DNA of 64,000 nucleotides from Clostridia bacterium (lineage in GTDB: Bacteria; Bacillota; Clostridia; Oscillospirales; Acutalibacteraceae), in NCBI GenBank assembly GCA_017435865.1, contig JAFSEF010000051.1:1-64000 (forward strand), read 5' to 3'. The notes under the pieces were generated by a model that was given only the letters and a program-made list of their open reading frames with translations, made no database searches and was not told the origin of the DNA. The translations under genes and the position numbers were made by a program. Positions 39,624-48,715 of the stretch are shown in pieces (the stretch's first letter is position 1; each line of letters begins with the position of its first letter).

Positions 39624-41339
39624 ATGAATATACCTCGTCCCGAGCATCCCAAGCCTCAGTTTCAAAGAAATGACTGGATGAATCTCAACGGAATATGGGA
39701 TTTTGAAATCGACAACGGCAGAAGCGGTCAACCGAGAAAACTCTTTGCACCCGATGCTGCCTTTTCACAGAAGATCACCGTGCCGTTTTGCCCCGAAAGT
39801 GAATTGTCGGGCATCGGTAACAAAGATTTTATGTACGGTGTGTGGTACAAACGCACCTTTACCGTACCTGCCGAACAAAAAGGCAAAAAGGTGTTTGCAC
39901 ACTTCGGTGCAGCCGATTATAAGACCTTTGTGTATGTCAACGGCTCTCTTGCAGGCACGCACAAGGGCGGTTATGTGTCGTTCCGCATTGATATCACCGA
40001 TTTTGTGACAGACGGTGAAAATGTGATCACCGTTTATTGTGAGGATGATACCCGCAATCCGATGATTCCGAGAGGAAAACAGAGTGAAGAATATTTCTCC
40101 CACGGCTGTGACTACACTCGTACCACGGGCATCTGGCAGACGGTGTGGCTTGAATTTGTTCCTGTGACTTACATCGATAAAGTCAAATTCTATCCCGATG
40201 CAAAGAACGGTTTTGTTAATATCGTTGCTGAACTTGTCGGCAGCGGAACATTCACCGCAACCGCTTTTTATGACGGAAAACAGGTCGGTTGTGCAAGTCT
40301 TGTTTCCGACGGCGGACAGGAACAACTTCGACTTACTGTGGATGAAATCCACCTTTGGGAAACCGGCAAGGGAAGACTGTATGATCTTGTGCTGACCTAC
40401 GGTGAAGACACGGTCAACAGCTATTTCGGACTGCGTAATGTCCGTATGGACGGTTTTAAATTCCTGTTGAATGAAAAGAGTGTGTTCCAGAGACTCATTC
40501 TCGACCAGGGATTCTATCCCGACGGTATTTACACCGCTCCCTCCGATGCTGCACTGCTGAAGGACATTCAGCTTTCTATGGCCTGCGGATTCAACGGTGC
40601 AAGACTGCATCAGAAGGTTTTTGAAGAACGTTTCCTGTATCATTGCGACAAGGAAGGCTATCTTGTATGGGGTGAATACGGCAACTGGGGGCTTGATCAT
40701 ACTGACCCGGAAGGTATTTATTCCTTCCTGCCCGAATGGCTGACGGAAATTGAGCGTGACTTCAATCATCCTGCACTCATCGGCTGGTGTCCCTTTAATG
40801 AAACATGGGATATGCACGGCTGTAAGCAGTATGACGGGATTCTGGAACTTACTTACCTTGCTACCAAAGCCGCAGACAGCACCCGCCCGTGCATCGATAC
40901 AAGCGGTAACTATCATGTTATTACCGATATTTTCGATGTGCATGATTATGAACAGGACCCCGCAAAGCTTGCCGAAAGCTACAAGGATCTTGTGGCAAAG
41001 GATGAATTCAAAAATCACTGCAACCATCGTCAGACCTATAAAAAAGGACAGCCTGTTTTTGTCAGCGAATACGGCGGCATCCGTTGGAGCCTTGTGGATA
41101 AAGGCGACAATGCATGGGGGTACGGCAATGCACCACAGAGCGAACAGGAATATATGGAGCGTTACAAAGCACTGACAGATATTTTCCTTGACAACGAAAA
41201 AATTATGGGCTTCTGCTACACACAGCTGACCGACGTTGAGCAGGAGCAGAACGGTGTTTACACTTACAACCGTGAAGAAAAATTCCCAGCAAAATTCTTC
41301 TATGATGTGAACACAAGAAAAGCCGCCATTGAAGATTGA
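39624..41339 (+). CDS. Glycoside hydrolase family 2 enzyme
   Basis: A 571-residue GH2 protein. A jelly-roll sugar-binding domain comes first (LNGIWDFEID; YGVWYKRTF), then an Ig-like domain, then a TIM barrel with acid/base Glu in PFNETWD near 393 and nucleophile Glu in FVSEYGG near 480. Substrates in this family include beta-galactosides, beta-mannosides and beta-glucuronides. No signal peptide. Pairing with GH125 suggests stepwise intracellular breakdown of a mannose-containing glycan. Confidence 0.9.
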   Translation: MNIPRPEHPKPQFQRNDWMNLNGIWDFEIDNGRSGQPRKLFAPDAAFSQKITVPFCPESELSGIGNKDFMYGVWYKRTFTVPAEQKGKKVFAHFGAADYKTFVYVNGSLAGTHKGGYVSFRIDITDFVTDGENVITVYCEDDTRNPMIPRGKQSEEYFSHGCDYTRTTGIWQTVWLEFVPVTYIDKVKFYPDAKNGFVNIVAELVGSGTFTATAFYDGKQVGCASLVSDGGQEQLRLTVDEIHLWETGKGRLYDLVLTYGEDTVNSYFGLRNVRMDGFKFLLNEKSVFQRLILDQGFYPDGIYTAPSDAALLKDIQLSMACGFNGARLHQKVFEERFLYHCDKEGYLVWGEYGNWGLDHTDPEGIYSFLPEWLTEIERDFNHPALIGWCPFNETWDMHGCKQYDGILELTYLATKAADSTRPCIDTSGNYHVITDIFDVHDYEQDPAKLAESYKDLVAKDEFKNHCNHRQTYKKGQPVFVSEYGGIRWSLVDKGDNAWGYGNAPQSEQEYMERYKALTDIFLDNEKIMGFCYTQLTDVEQEQNGVYTYNREEKFPAKFFYDVNTRKAAIED

Positions 41340-41410
41340 TTGAATAAAGCTGCAAGGATATTGCACTTTTATTCTGTTAAAGAAAAATTTAAGCAAGCAG
41401 GATTAAAATA

Positions 41411-41447
41411 GCGACAACATTGCAAAAGTGTTGCCGTTATTTTTTTG
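41411..41447 (+). terminator. Terminator of the GH125-GH2 operon
   Basis: GCGACAACA pairs with TGTTGCCGT, with one mismatch, and is followed by a run of seven T. Confidence 0.75.
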
Positions 41448-41505
41448 ACAACTTCTTTCTCCTCTCTCATATCTTCGTGCGGTTCATGCCTTTTCCGCAC
41501 GACAG

Positions 41506-41538
41506 AAACCTTCGGCTTCGGTCGGAGGTTTTTGTTTT
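41506..41538 (+). terminator. Leader terminator upstream of the AGCS symporter
   Basis: AAACCTTCG (41,506-41,514) pairs with CGGAGGTTT (41,523-41,531), followed by a T-rich run. It lies 47 bases before the symporter start, so it may be an attenuator in the leader. The rest of the 41,340-41,584 interval also has a GCGG/CCGC stem; I recognise no riboswitch class. Confidence 0.55.
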
Positions 41539-41584
41539 TCATTCTTTATCCCGCAACTGCATATACTTGGACGAGGTGTTGTAT

Positions 41585-42919
41585 ATGCTTGAGAGAATTT
41601 GTGCCGCTGTATGGGGATGGCCGACCTTGCTTTTGTTTTTGTGTTGTGCTGTTGTGTTTACCGTCAGAACAGGATTTTTGCAGCTGTCCGGCATGAAAGA
41701 TAGTATGCATTGCTTTTTCGGCGGATCAAAGAAAGAACAGCATGTTGATGTGTCTGCTTTTCAATCGGTTTGCACGGCACTTGCAGCAAGCATCGGAACG
41801 GGGAATATTGTCGGTGTATGTGTTGCACTGTCTGTAGGCGGTCCGGGGGCAGTGTTCTGGATGTGTCTGAGTGCGTTTCTCGGGGAGGCTACGGGATATG
41901 CAGAAAATTACCTCGGTGTGCTGTATCGTGAAAAAGATTCTCACGGGAAATGGCGAGGCGGTGCCATGTACACACTTCGCAACGGCTTGCGATCCGTTAT
42001 CGGCTCAAAAGCGGCACACATCAGCGGACTTATATATGCAGGTTTGTGTGTTGTTTCTGCTTTGGGCATGGGCAACGCGGTGCAGGTCAACACAGCTGCT
42101 GTTGCTGTGGAAGCAGCGTTCGGTGTATCACCGTATGTAACAGGTTTTCTTTGTGCAGTTCTCACGGCTGTACTTATGTATAAGGGGAGAGCCTCCATTG
42201 CAAAACTGACCGAAAAAATTGTGCCGGTCAGTTGCTTTGTTTTCTTTACTGCTTGCATTGCCGTGCTTATAAAACAGATGCGGAATCTTCCCATGGTGTT
42301 TTTGGATATTCTTCGGTCTGCGTTTGGTGTCAGAAGTATCGGCGGCGGTTTTTCTGCAAGTATTTTGCGAAATGCCATGCTGACAGGTGTCCGCAGGGGG
42401 ATTTTTTCAAATGAAGCAGGGCTGGGAACATCGGTTTCCGCACACGCTGCTGTTGACGGAGTTACACCGCATGAACAAGGACTTCGAAGCATGGCAGAAA
42501 TCTTCATTGACACTGTTGTGATGTGTACGCTGACCGCATTGTGTGTGCTGAGTGTGCCGGGAGCCGTTCAGCAGACGCCCGAGAAGATGTTTTCCTTTGC
42601 ACTGTCTGCATTGTTCGGTGATGCGGCAGGTAAAATCGTATCCGTCTGCCTTGCCATGTTTGCTTTTTCCACTTTGATCGGCTGGAGCTTTTTCGGCAAT
42701 GAAAGCATTTGTTTTATGTTCGGCAACAAGGGTACGCTTCCGTTTGTGTTTTTGTACGGGTTGATTGCATTTGTCGGAAGTATCATTCCGTTTGACTTTG
42801 TGTGGGCAGCTGCAGATCTTGTGAATGCAATGCTTGCATTTCTGAATCTGCCTGCATTGCTGCTGCTTGCAAATAAAACAGAAAAACCAAAAATAAAGTC
42901 GCAGTTATTGACAAGTTAA
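41585..42919 (+). CDS. Sodium:alanine/glycine symporter (AGCS family)
   Basis: A 444-residue integral membrane protein with the AGCS signature segments ASIGTGNIVGV, GGPGAVFWMCLSAFLGEATGY and RGGAMYTL, and about ten hydrophobic helices. It imports small amino acids with Na+. The ATG at 41,585 is chosen because GAGGTG lies just upstream and it gives the family's usual short N-terminus. Confidence 0.9.
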   Translation: MLERICAAVWGWPTLLLFLCCAVVFTVRTGFLQLSGMKDSMHCFFGGSKKEQHVDVSAFQSVCTALAASIGTGNIVGVCVALSVGGPGAVFWMCLSAFLGEATGYAENYLGVLYREKDSHGKWRGGAMYTLRNGLRSVIGSKAAHISGLIYAGLCVVSALGMGNAVQVNTAAVAVEAAFGVSPYVTGFLCAVLTAVLMYKGRASIAKLTEKIVPVSCFVFFTACIAVLIKQMRNLPMVFLDILRSAFGVRSIGGGFSASILRNAMLTGVRRGIFSNEAGLGTSVSAHAAVDGVTPHEQGLRSMAEIFIDTVVMCTLTALCVLSVPGAVQQTPEKMFSFALSALFGDAAGKIVSVCLAMFAFSTLIGWSFFGNESICFMFGNKGTLPFVFLYGLIAFVGSIIPFDFVWAAADLVNAMLAFLNLPALLLLANKTEKPKIKSQLLTS

Positions 42920-42936
42920 AAAAAGAGTATTAAAAT
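42908..42936 (+). promoter_or_regulatory. Promoter of htpG
   Basis: TTGACA (42,908-42,913) and TAAAAT (42,931-42,936) are separated by 17 bases; the -35 element overlaps the end of the symporter gene. No CIRCE heat-shock operator is visible. Confidence 0.7.
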
Positions 42937-42970
42937 ACTTTTCATAAATATTTATGAAAAGAGGATACCT

Positions 42971-44851
42971 ATGCGCACAAAGCAGTTTAAAGCAGAATCC
43001 AAAAAGCTGCTCGACATGATGATCAATTCCATTTACACCCACAAGGAAATTTTTCTGCGTGAGCTGATTTCCAATGCCAGCGACGCTGTTGATAAGCTGT
43101 ATTTCCGTTCACTTACCGATGACACCGTCGGTCTCAACCGCGGCGATTTCTGCATTCGTCTTTCCGCGGATGCTGAAAACCGTATTCTCACCGTCAGTGA
43201 CAACGGTATTGGCATGACTGCCGAAGAACTCGAAAACAACCTCGGTACCATCGCAAAAAGCGGCTCTCTTGATTTTAAGAAGAACAACGAAAAGAGCGAA
43301 GAAATTGATGTTATCGGTCAGTTCGGTGTCGGTTTTTATTCCGCATTCATGGTGGCTGACAAAGTGACCGTCATCAGCCGTGCATACGGAGCAGAAACGG
43401 CAAACCGTTGGGAATCCTGCGGTGCGGAAGGCTACACCATTGCTGCAGCTGAAAAAGAATCTGTCGGCACTGAAATCATTCTGCACATCAAAGAAGATAC
43501 GGAAGAAGAAAAGTACAGTGAATTTCTGGATGCTTACCGTCTTTCTTCACTTGTCAAAAAGTATTCCGATTATATCCGTTACCCCGTAAAGATGCTTTTC
43601 AATACCCGTAAAAAGGTAGAAGGCACTGAGGATGAATATGAGGATGCCGTCGAAGATCGCACACTCAACAGTATGATTCCGCTTTGGAAGAAGAACAAGA
43701 GCGAAATCACCGAAGAAGAATACAACAACTTCTACAAAGAAAAATTCTACGATTACGAAGCACCGCTGAAAGTAATTCATTCCAAAACAGAAGGACAGGC
43801 AACCTACAGCTCACTGCTGTATATTCCTGCCCATGCTCCGTTTGATTATTATTCAAAGGATTTCGAAAAGGGTCTTGCTCTGTATTCCAAGGGTGTTCTC
43901 ATTACAGACAAATGTGCTGATTTGTTGCCTGATTATTTCAGCTTTGTCAAGGGCCTTGTTGACAGTGAAGATCTTTCTCTGAACATCTCCCGTGAAACAT
44001 TGCAGCATGACTATCAGCTTCGTCTGATTGCAAAAACCATTGAAAAGAAGATTAAATCCGAACTTGTGAAGATGCTGCGTAATGACCGCGAGAATTACGA
44101 AAAATTCTTCGATGCCTTCGGTACACAGCTCAAATTCGGTGTTTACAGCGAATACGGCAGAAACAAGGATGCGGTTGCCGATCTGCTCTTGTTCAAGTCG
44201 TCAAATGAAGACAAGTATGTCACCGTGGAAGAATACATTTCCCGTATGCCCGAAAGCCAGAAAGCCATTTACTATGCCGCAGGCGAAACGGTTGACAAGA
44301 TCAATATGCTGCCGCAGGCGGATGCCGTAAAAGCAAAGGGATATGAGCTGCTGTACTTTACGGATTATGTCGATGAATTTGCCATTCAGATGCTCGGTGA
44401 GCAGGACGGCAAAGCATTTGTCAATATCTGTGCCGAAGAAGCCGATTTCGGCAGCGAAGAAGAAAAGGAAAGTGTCAAGGCAAAGAATGAGGAAAACAAG
44501 GATCTGCTTGACTTTATGTGCGAAAGTCTCGGTGACGAAGTGACTGCCGTACGTTTTACCGAAAAACTCGGTGAACATCCCGTTTGTCTTGTCAGCGAAG
44601 GCGGACTTTCTTCCGAAATGGAAAGAGTGCTTAAATCCATGCCGGGTGCTGCCGGTGTCAAGGCATCCCTTGCACTCGAAATCAACGCAAATCATCCCAT
44701 TGCTCAGAAGCTGATTGACCTGTTTGCATCGGATCGCGATACGTTGGATTCTTATGCAAAACTTCTCAATGCACAGGCAAGACTCATCGGCGGTATGTCT
44801 ATCGAAAATCCAGCCGAACTGAGTGCACTCATTTGCGGCTTGATGCTGTAA
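42971..44851 (+). CDS. htpG: Hsp90-family chaperone HtpG
   Basis: A 626-residue protein of normal length. The N-terminal GHKL ATPase motifs are ELISNASDAVDKL, DNGIGMT and GQFGVGFYSAFMVAD; the middle domain (SEDLSLNISRETLQ) and a C-terminal dimer domain follow. It is a cytoplasmic ATP-dependent chaperone. Monocistronic, with its own promoter. Confidence 0.97.
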   Translation: MRTKQFKAESKKLLDMMINSIYTHKEIFLRELISNASDAVDKLYFRSLTDDTVGLNRGDFCIRLSADAENRILTVSDNGIGMTAEELENNLGTIAKSGSLDFKKNNEKSEEIDVIGQFGVGFYSAFMVADKVTVISRAYGAETANRWESCGAEGYTIAAAEKESVGTEIILHIKEDTEEEKYSEFLDAYRLSSLVKKYSDYIRYPVKMLFNTRKKVEGTEDEYEDAVEDRTLNSMIPLWKKNKSEITEEEYNNFYKEKFYDYEAPLKVIHSKTEGQATYSSLLYIPAHAPFDYYSKDFEKGLALYSKGVLITDKCADLLPDYFSFVKGLVDSEDLSLNISRETLQHDYQLRLIAKTIEKKIKSELVKMLRNDRENYEKFFDAFGTQLKFGVYSEYGRNKDAVADLLLFKSSNEDKYVTVEEYISRMPESQKAIYYAAGETVDKINMLPQADAVKAKGYELLYFTDYVDEFAIQMLGEQDGKAFVNICAEEADFGSEEEKESVKAKNEENKDLLDFMCESLGDEVTAVRFTEKLGEHPVCLVSEGGLSSEMERVLKSMPGAAGVKASLALEINANHPIAQKLIDLFASDRDTLDSYAKLLNAQARLIGGMSIENPAELSALICGLML

Positions 44852-44917
44852 GTACTCTGCAATAACTCAAAACAAAACCGGCCCGGTTGTTTTGCTGCAA
44901 CCGTGCCTGTCGGCATT

Positions 44918-46180
44918 TTATTGAATATATTCTATGTAGTCTGTTGTGTAACGTGTGATGTTAAGGCTTTTGAATTCTTCGGAATACGAAAGAAGCAGGA
45001 ATTCGTATGTGCCGTCTTTTTCAGGCAATGCATTGTACTGCTTTGTATCAATGTTATAAAGCAGGGAATATTCATCTTCGGTGTAATAGTCTTTCAGCCC
45101 ATCAAGGATACTCGGTGCATAATCGAGCCAATTTGCATCTTTCTTTATGCTTGCCAGGAAAGCAGCACCTGTATCTTCATCCAGCTCAAGGTCTGCTGTA
45201 CTTCTGTCAAGGTCATCGTAAGCATAAGCATAAACCGTTTCAGCATTGTCAGGAATGTCAATGTTGAGAATGCTTTCTGTTTCTGCAATGATTTCTTCGG
45301 AGATTGCCTGCTGATTCTCATCAATGTAGGAATCTGCGGTGTCCAGATATCCGTAAGCCGCTGCACAACAGCACAGCAGAATGGCTGAGATGATCGACAG
45401 TGCCAAAGTTGATTTGAACTTTATTTTTTTGCGTAAGAAAATACTTGCCAACAGCACGCCTACAGGTATAACGAGCAAAAAGAGTTCCATCTGTATCGGC
45501 ATCGATTCAAGAATATCATACGATAAGTAATTTCTCAGCAACAGAGCTGCAACCAAAGCAAGCAAATCCAGCAGAGCCAAAACGGTTGAAAGTATTTCTT
45601 TTCTGTCTTCGGTTTTTTTATTCTTTACAGCTTCACAGCGGGCCTTGCTTCTGATTTTTTCCATCAGTACGGTACAGGCAGGGTCATTTTTCCGCAGCAG
45701 AAACAAAAGGTTTCTTTTTACAAAGAAAAAATAACTCTCGTTTTCATTGAATTCATCAATTCCTTCATAGTCAATGAAACGGATTGCTTTCAATTTTTCC
45801 TTTTCATAAGCGGTGACCTTTACATGGTCTTCAAAAACCTCATAAACATCTCTTGTCTTTTCGGCTTCCTGTGCATTCTTTTTTGCATTTTTCTTGACCG
45901 ACTGAATGACAGCACAATAATACGCGCCAAAACAGATTGTAAGGGCAATAAAAGTTGCAGTGAAATTCTGCGATACATCGTATGAAAGGAAAAACAAAAC
46001 AACACCGACAAGGGCAACTATAATTGCATTCCTTTTGCATTTTCTGAGCAGAGGGTTTGCGTGCAACAGCAGTGCGTGTTCCATTTCCATGGCTGAAAAC
46101 TGCATGGAAAATACGGAAAACGGAGAAACGACTTCTTGCGGCAGGTTGTTTTCAAAGGTCGAAGTTGTGTTCTGTTCCAT
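44918..46180 (-). CDS. Membrane protein with YcxB-like domain
   Basis: A 420-residue protein. Residues about 48-90 hold two hydrophobic helices, followed by a soluble domain with YEVFEDHVKVTAYEKEKLKAI and RNLLFLLRKND, which resembles YcxB-like/PH-type domains. Two or three more helices follow near 200-265, and then a long acidic extracytoplasmic tail. Function unknown. A stem near 44,880-44,907 between it and htpG, without a T-tract, may act as a weak convergent terminator. Confidence 0.7.
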   Translation of the reverse strand: MEQNTTSTFENNLPQEVVSPFSVFSMQFSAMEMEHALLLHANPLLRKCKRNAIIVALVGVVLFFLSYDVSQNFTATFIALTICFGAYYCAVIQSVKKNAKKNAQEAEKTRDVYEVFEDHVKVTAYEKEKLKAIRFIDYEGIDEFNENESYFFFVKRNLLFLLRKNDPACTVLMEKIRSKARCEAVKNKKTEDRKEILSTVLALLDLLALVAALLLRNYLSYDILESMPIQMELFLLVIPVGVLLASIFLRKKIKFKSTLALSIISAILLCCCAAAYGYLDTADSYIDENQQAISEEIIAETESILNIDIPDNAETVYAYAYDDLDRSTADLELDEDTGAAFLASIKKDANWLDYAPSILDGLKDYYTEDEYSLLYNIDTKQYNALPEKDGTYEFLLLSYSEEFKSLNITRYTTDYIEYIQ

Positions 46181-46421
46181 ATTTCTTCAGTCCTTTTAAT
46201 TTTTTTTTCATTTTAACATTATACTGTATATGCTGTCAAGCAGGCCGGCACAAGTGTTGTGCTTTTTTGCAAAAAAAATGACGCGTTGTGAACGCGACAT
46301 CACTTACATAATAACAAATCAGAGTGCAAAAGTCAATGGATTGTTGAAAACTTTTGTGCACAATTGCCATAATTCTACGCATTGCATAAAGCAATAAGTT
46401 AAATTTGTACAAGTTACCATC
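46181..46421. other. A/T-rich intergenic stretch with a small palindrome
   Basis: No gene is visible. There is a stem CGCGTT (46,282-46,287) / AACGCG (46,291-46,296). It presumably holds the promoter of the minus-strand membrane-protein gene. Confidence 0.4.
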
Positions 46422-46450
46422 TTGAAAAACCAAAGATCCTGTGTTATAGT
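46422..46450 (+). promoter_or_regulatory. Promoter of a short transcript
   Basis: TTGAAA (46,422-46,427) and TATAGT (46,445-46,450) are 17 bases apart. Together with a strong terminator at 46,691 they define a transcript of about 290 bases. Confidence 0.65.
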
Positions 46451-46464
46451 ATAGACAGAAAGAG

Positions 46465-46590
46465 GTGATACCCGATGTACAGGTAAAACCGAGATTCTCA
46501 CAATCAGCACATCAAAAAGAAGTTGAGAATCTCAGAACAGACCTTCAAAAACAGAAGATCCGCAATACAGAAAAGACTCTCACTTTATGA
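46465..46590 (+). CDS. Possible 41-residue helical peptide
   Basis: A GTG-started frame (MIPDVQVKPRFSQSAHQ ...) with coiled-coil character and a natural Lys/Glu/Gln-rich composition. The ribosome site AAAGAG is too close to the GTG to be ideal. It overlaps the next small frame by four bases (ATGA). The transcript also holds a hairpin, GAGATTCTCA/TGAGAATCTC, inside this frame, so it may be a small RNA instead. Confidence 0.3.
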   Translation: MIPDVQVKPRFSQSAHQKEVENLRTDLQKQKIRNTEKTLTL

Positions 46591-46682
46591 GAATGAATGA
46601 AAAGAAGAATGTTATTGATATGAGATCGGAAGAAAAACAGAAGGTCGTAAATCTGCAGAAAGAGAGGTTAAAAAGATGTTAG
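46587..46682 (+). CDS. Possible 31-residue helical peptide
   Basis: Coupled to the preceding frame through ATGA. The peptide (MRMNEKKNVIDMRSEEKQ ...) is Lys/Glu rich and helical. A further nine-codon frame with a good AGAGAGG site starts at 46,676. All may be remnants of one decayed gene or parts of a small RNA. Confidence 0.3.
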   Translation: MRMNEKKNVIDMRSEEKQKVVNLQKERLKRC

Positions 46683-46690
46683 ATATTAAA

Positions 46691-46760
46691 ATAGAATGGA
46701 AATGACCCTTGACGGATTGTGTGAAGAAACATCTGTCAGGGGTCATTTCTATTTTATCTT
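46691..46760 (+). terminator. Long terminator hairpin
   Basis: A stem of about 20 bp includes GAAATGACCC pairing with GGGTCATTTC, followed by a T-rich run. It ends the short transcript and lies against the end of the minus-strand phosphoesterase gene, so it may work in both directions. Confidence 0.85.
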
Positions 46761-46765
46761 TAATA

Positions 46766-47596
46766 TTAATCAAAACGGATAACACGCAGCGTGGTGCAAG
46801 CGGTAACATATTGCGGCAGACAGGGAAGTGAAGTGTCTTCGTAATCAAAGTGCAGATGTCCTGTTATGATCGCTTTGATGTTTTTGCTGCCGACAATCAG
46901 CTCATATGCTTCTTTTGTTGTCTTGTCGGCTGTCTGCTGTATTCTGCGATGATCCGAATACAATGCTGTTTTTTCATCGGGCACGTTCATCAGATATGCA
47001 CACTCGTTGTGCAGTTCATGCATCATGTGATTATATAACCCTTCCGAATGTAGCGGTGTGTGCATCAGCAGCACCGTGGGCATATTTTTTTTGAGCTCTT
47101 TTTGAAGTTGTTCAAGCTGTTGCTGATCAAACAGATAATAAGAGTTGTCAACGGCAATAAACAGGATCCCGTTGATTTCACGCGTTGCAAAGCGGATGTT
47201 GTTGTTGAATGCGGATTGCACAAGCGGCAGGCTGCGGTTTCTGTATTCTTCATCTTCAAAGGCTTCACCGACATACAGGCTGAATTCGTGATTGCCTGCT
47301 GCCATGAAAACATCACAGTTGTCTGTGAAATTTTTTGCTGCATCCACATTGGCAAACGACACAAAGTCAAGCAGATCCCCTGTGTAAAAAACAGGGCAAT
47401 CCAGTGTTTTTGCTTCTTTTATACCTGCAAGCAGGCATTCTTCAGATTCAGGGAAGGCTTTTTGTCTTCTTTCGGCAAGTTCCGTTTTTCTTTGGTCATT
47501 GCGGTCATCTGCTCTGCAAAGGTGTGTGTCACTCATGTGCAGCACGGTAAAAGGCGATGAGGCACCGACGGTAATATTTGTGTGAATGATGTTCAT
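46766..47596 (-). CDS. Calcineurin-like metallophosphoesterase
   Basis: A 276-residue protein with MSDTHLCR near 21, GDLLDF near 73, AGNHEF near 100, LMHTPLH near 176 and TGHLHFD near 243, all di-metal ligands. No signal peptide. Substrate unknown. Host gene, unrelated in context to the phage phosphoesterases. Confidence 0.85.
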   Translation of the reverse strand: MNIIHTNITVGASSPFTVLHMSDTHLCRADDRNDQRKTELAERRQKAFPESEECLLAGIKEAKTLDCPVFYTGDLLDFVSFANVDAAKNFTDNCDVFMAAGNHEFSLYVGEAFEDEEYRNRSLPLVQSAFNNNIRFATREINGILFIAVDNSYYLFDQQQLEQLQKELKKNMPTVLLMHTPLHSEGLYNHMMHELHNECAYLMNVPDEKTALYSDHRRIQQTADKTTKEAYELIVGSKNIKAIITGHLHFDYEDTSLPCLPQYVTACTTLRVIRFD

Positions 47597-47694
47597 GGCA
47601 ATGCTCCTTGTCTGATCAGAATAAAGAAATGCACATCCACAGTATACCGTATCCGCTTTTTAACGTCAATCTTTATATTATTTTTTTTATTGCG

Positions 47695-47723
47695 TTGACA
47701 GCCGCCTTTGCTTGTGCTATATT
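47695..47723 (+). promoter_or_regulatory. Promoter of the GH16-like gene
   Basis: TTGACA (47,695-47,700) and TATATT (47,718-47,723) are 17 bases apart, followed by CAGGAGGG before the ATG. Confidence 0.8.
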
Positions 47724-47772
47724 GTAAATAAGAAAAATATGATGTATTCGTACATCCAACAGGAGGGTATTT

Positions 47773-48660
47773 ATGAACAAACTTGCTTACAGACAATCCG
47801 AATCATTGCGGACAGCAGCCCGTTTATTCAAACAGGCATTCTCAGGTAATTTTGCAAAACTCGGTATTGCATTGCTTGCACTTGTAGAAGCATTGTGCTG
47901 TGTCATTTTTGATACACCGCTGACACCTGTCGGTGAACCGCTTGATCTGAGCGGGTATGAGCTTGTATTTGAAGATGAATTTGAAGCAGAAGAACTCGAT
48001 CTTGACGTCTGGAAATACCGCGTACAGGGGAAAAGACGCGGCGGCTATTTCAACAAAAGTCAGATTTCACTCAGAGACGGCAATCTTGTAATTGCTGCTG
48101 AATATCTTGAAGACGGAGCTTACGGTGCAGGTTGGTACGCAGCTGACCTTGCTCTCAACAAGCGATACAAAGAAGGTTATTTTGAAATCAGAGCCATCTG
48201 CAACGGTGCACCCGGTTTCTGGAGTGCATTCTGGTTGCAGGCTTCACATCCGTATGAAGCAGAATATTCCAAGGGCGGTGTCGGCGGTTGTGAAATCGAC
48301 ATCATTGAATCCTCTTATGAAGGTTCTTTCCTGAATGAAGGCTGTGTCAACACCACATTGCACTGTGCAGGCGTTGACGGTGTACAGGAAGGTTTCCAGT
48401 CCCGCATTCTCGGTTCTTATAAGGGCAAGAACATTTTTGAAGAATATAACACCTATGGCCTGAAATGGACGGAAGATGAATACATTTTCTACATCAACGG
48501 TGTTGAATCCTGCCGTTCTTCCTTCGGCAACGGTGTTTCACAGGTTGAGGAAGACGTCATTCTGTCCCTTTGTGTGCCTGAAGCAGACAAGCTCAATGAA
48601 CTTGACAAAGAGACATATTATTCCGAATTTGTCGTTGACTATATCCGCATTTATCAATAA
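47773..48660 (+). CDS. GH16-family beta-glucanase-like enzyme
   Basis: A 295-residue protein. A hydrophobic segment at about 32-48 (LGIALLALVEALCCVIF) may anchor it to the membrane. The beta-jelly-roll domain carries the catalytic EIDIIES near 172 (E-D-E of GH16). Family enzymes cleave beta-1,3/1,4-glucans, laminarin, agar and related polymers. It is transcribed alone, between a promoter and a terminator. Confidence 0.85.
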   Translation: MNKLAYRQSESLRTAARLFKQAFSGNFAKLGIALLALVEALCCVIFDTPLTPVGEPLDLSGYELVFEDEFEAEELDLDVWKYRVQGKRRGGYFNKSQISLRDGNLVIAAEYLEDGAYGAGWYAADLALNKRYKEGYFEIRAICNGAPGFWSAFWLQASHPYEAEYSKGGVGGCEIDIIESSYEGSFLNEGCVNTTLHCAGVDGVQEGFQSRILGSYKGKNIFEEYNTYGLKWTEDEYIFYINGVESCRSSFGNGVSQVEEDVILSLCVPEADKLNELDKETYYSEFVVDYIRIYQ

Positions 48661-48667
48661 GCAATAA

Positions 48668-48707
48668 AAAAAATCTCCGCATCGTTTTTCCGGTGAGGAG
48701 ATTTTTT
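48668..48707. terminator. Convergent terminator
   Basis: AAAAAATCTCC pairs with GGAGATTTTTT; A and T runs on both sides make it work in both directions, between the GH16-like gene and the glycosyltransferase gene. Confidence 0.9.
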
Positions 48708-48715
48708 CTGTGAAG

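Noticed and set aside
39765..41396. A 543-codon open frame on the minus strand
   Set aside because: It lies wholly antisense to the GH2 gene, whose domains and active site are clear; the minus-strand protein has no recognisable domain and no ribosome site. It is a codon-bias shadow.
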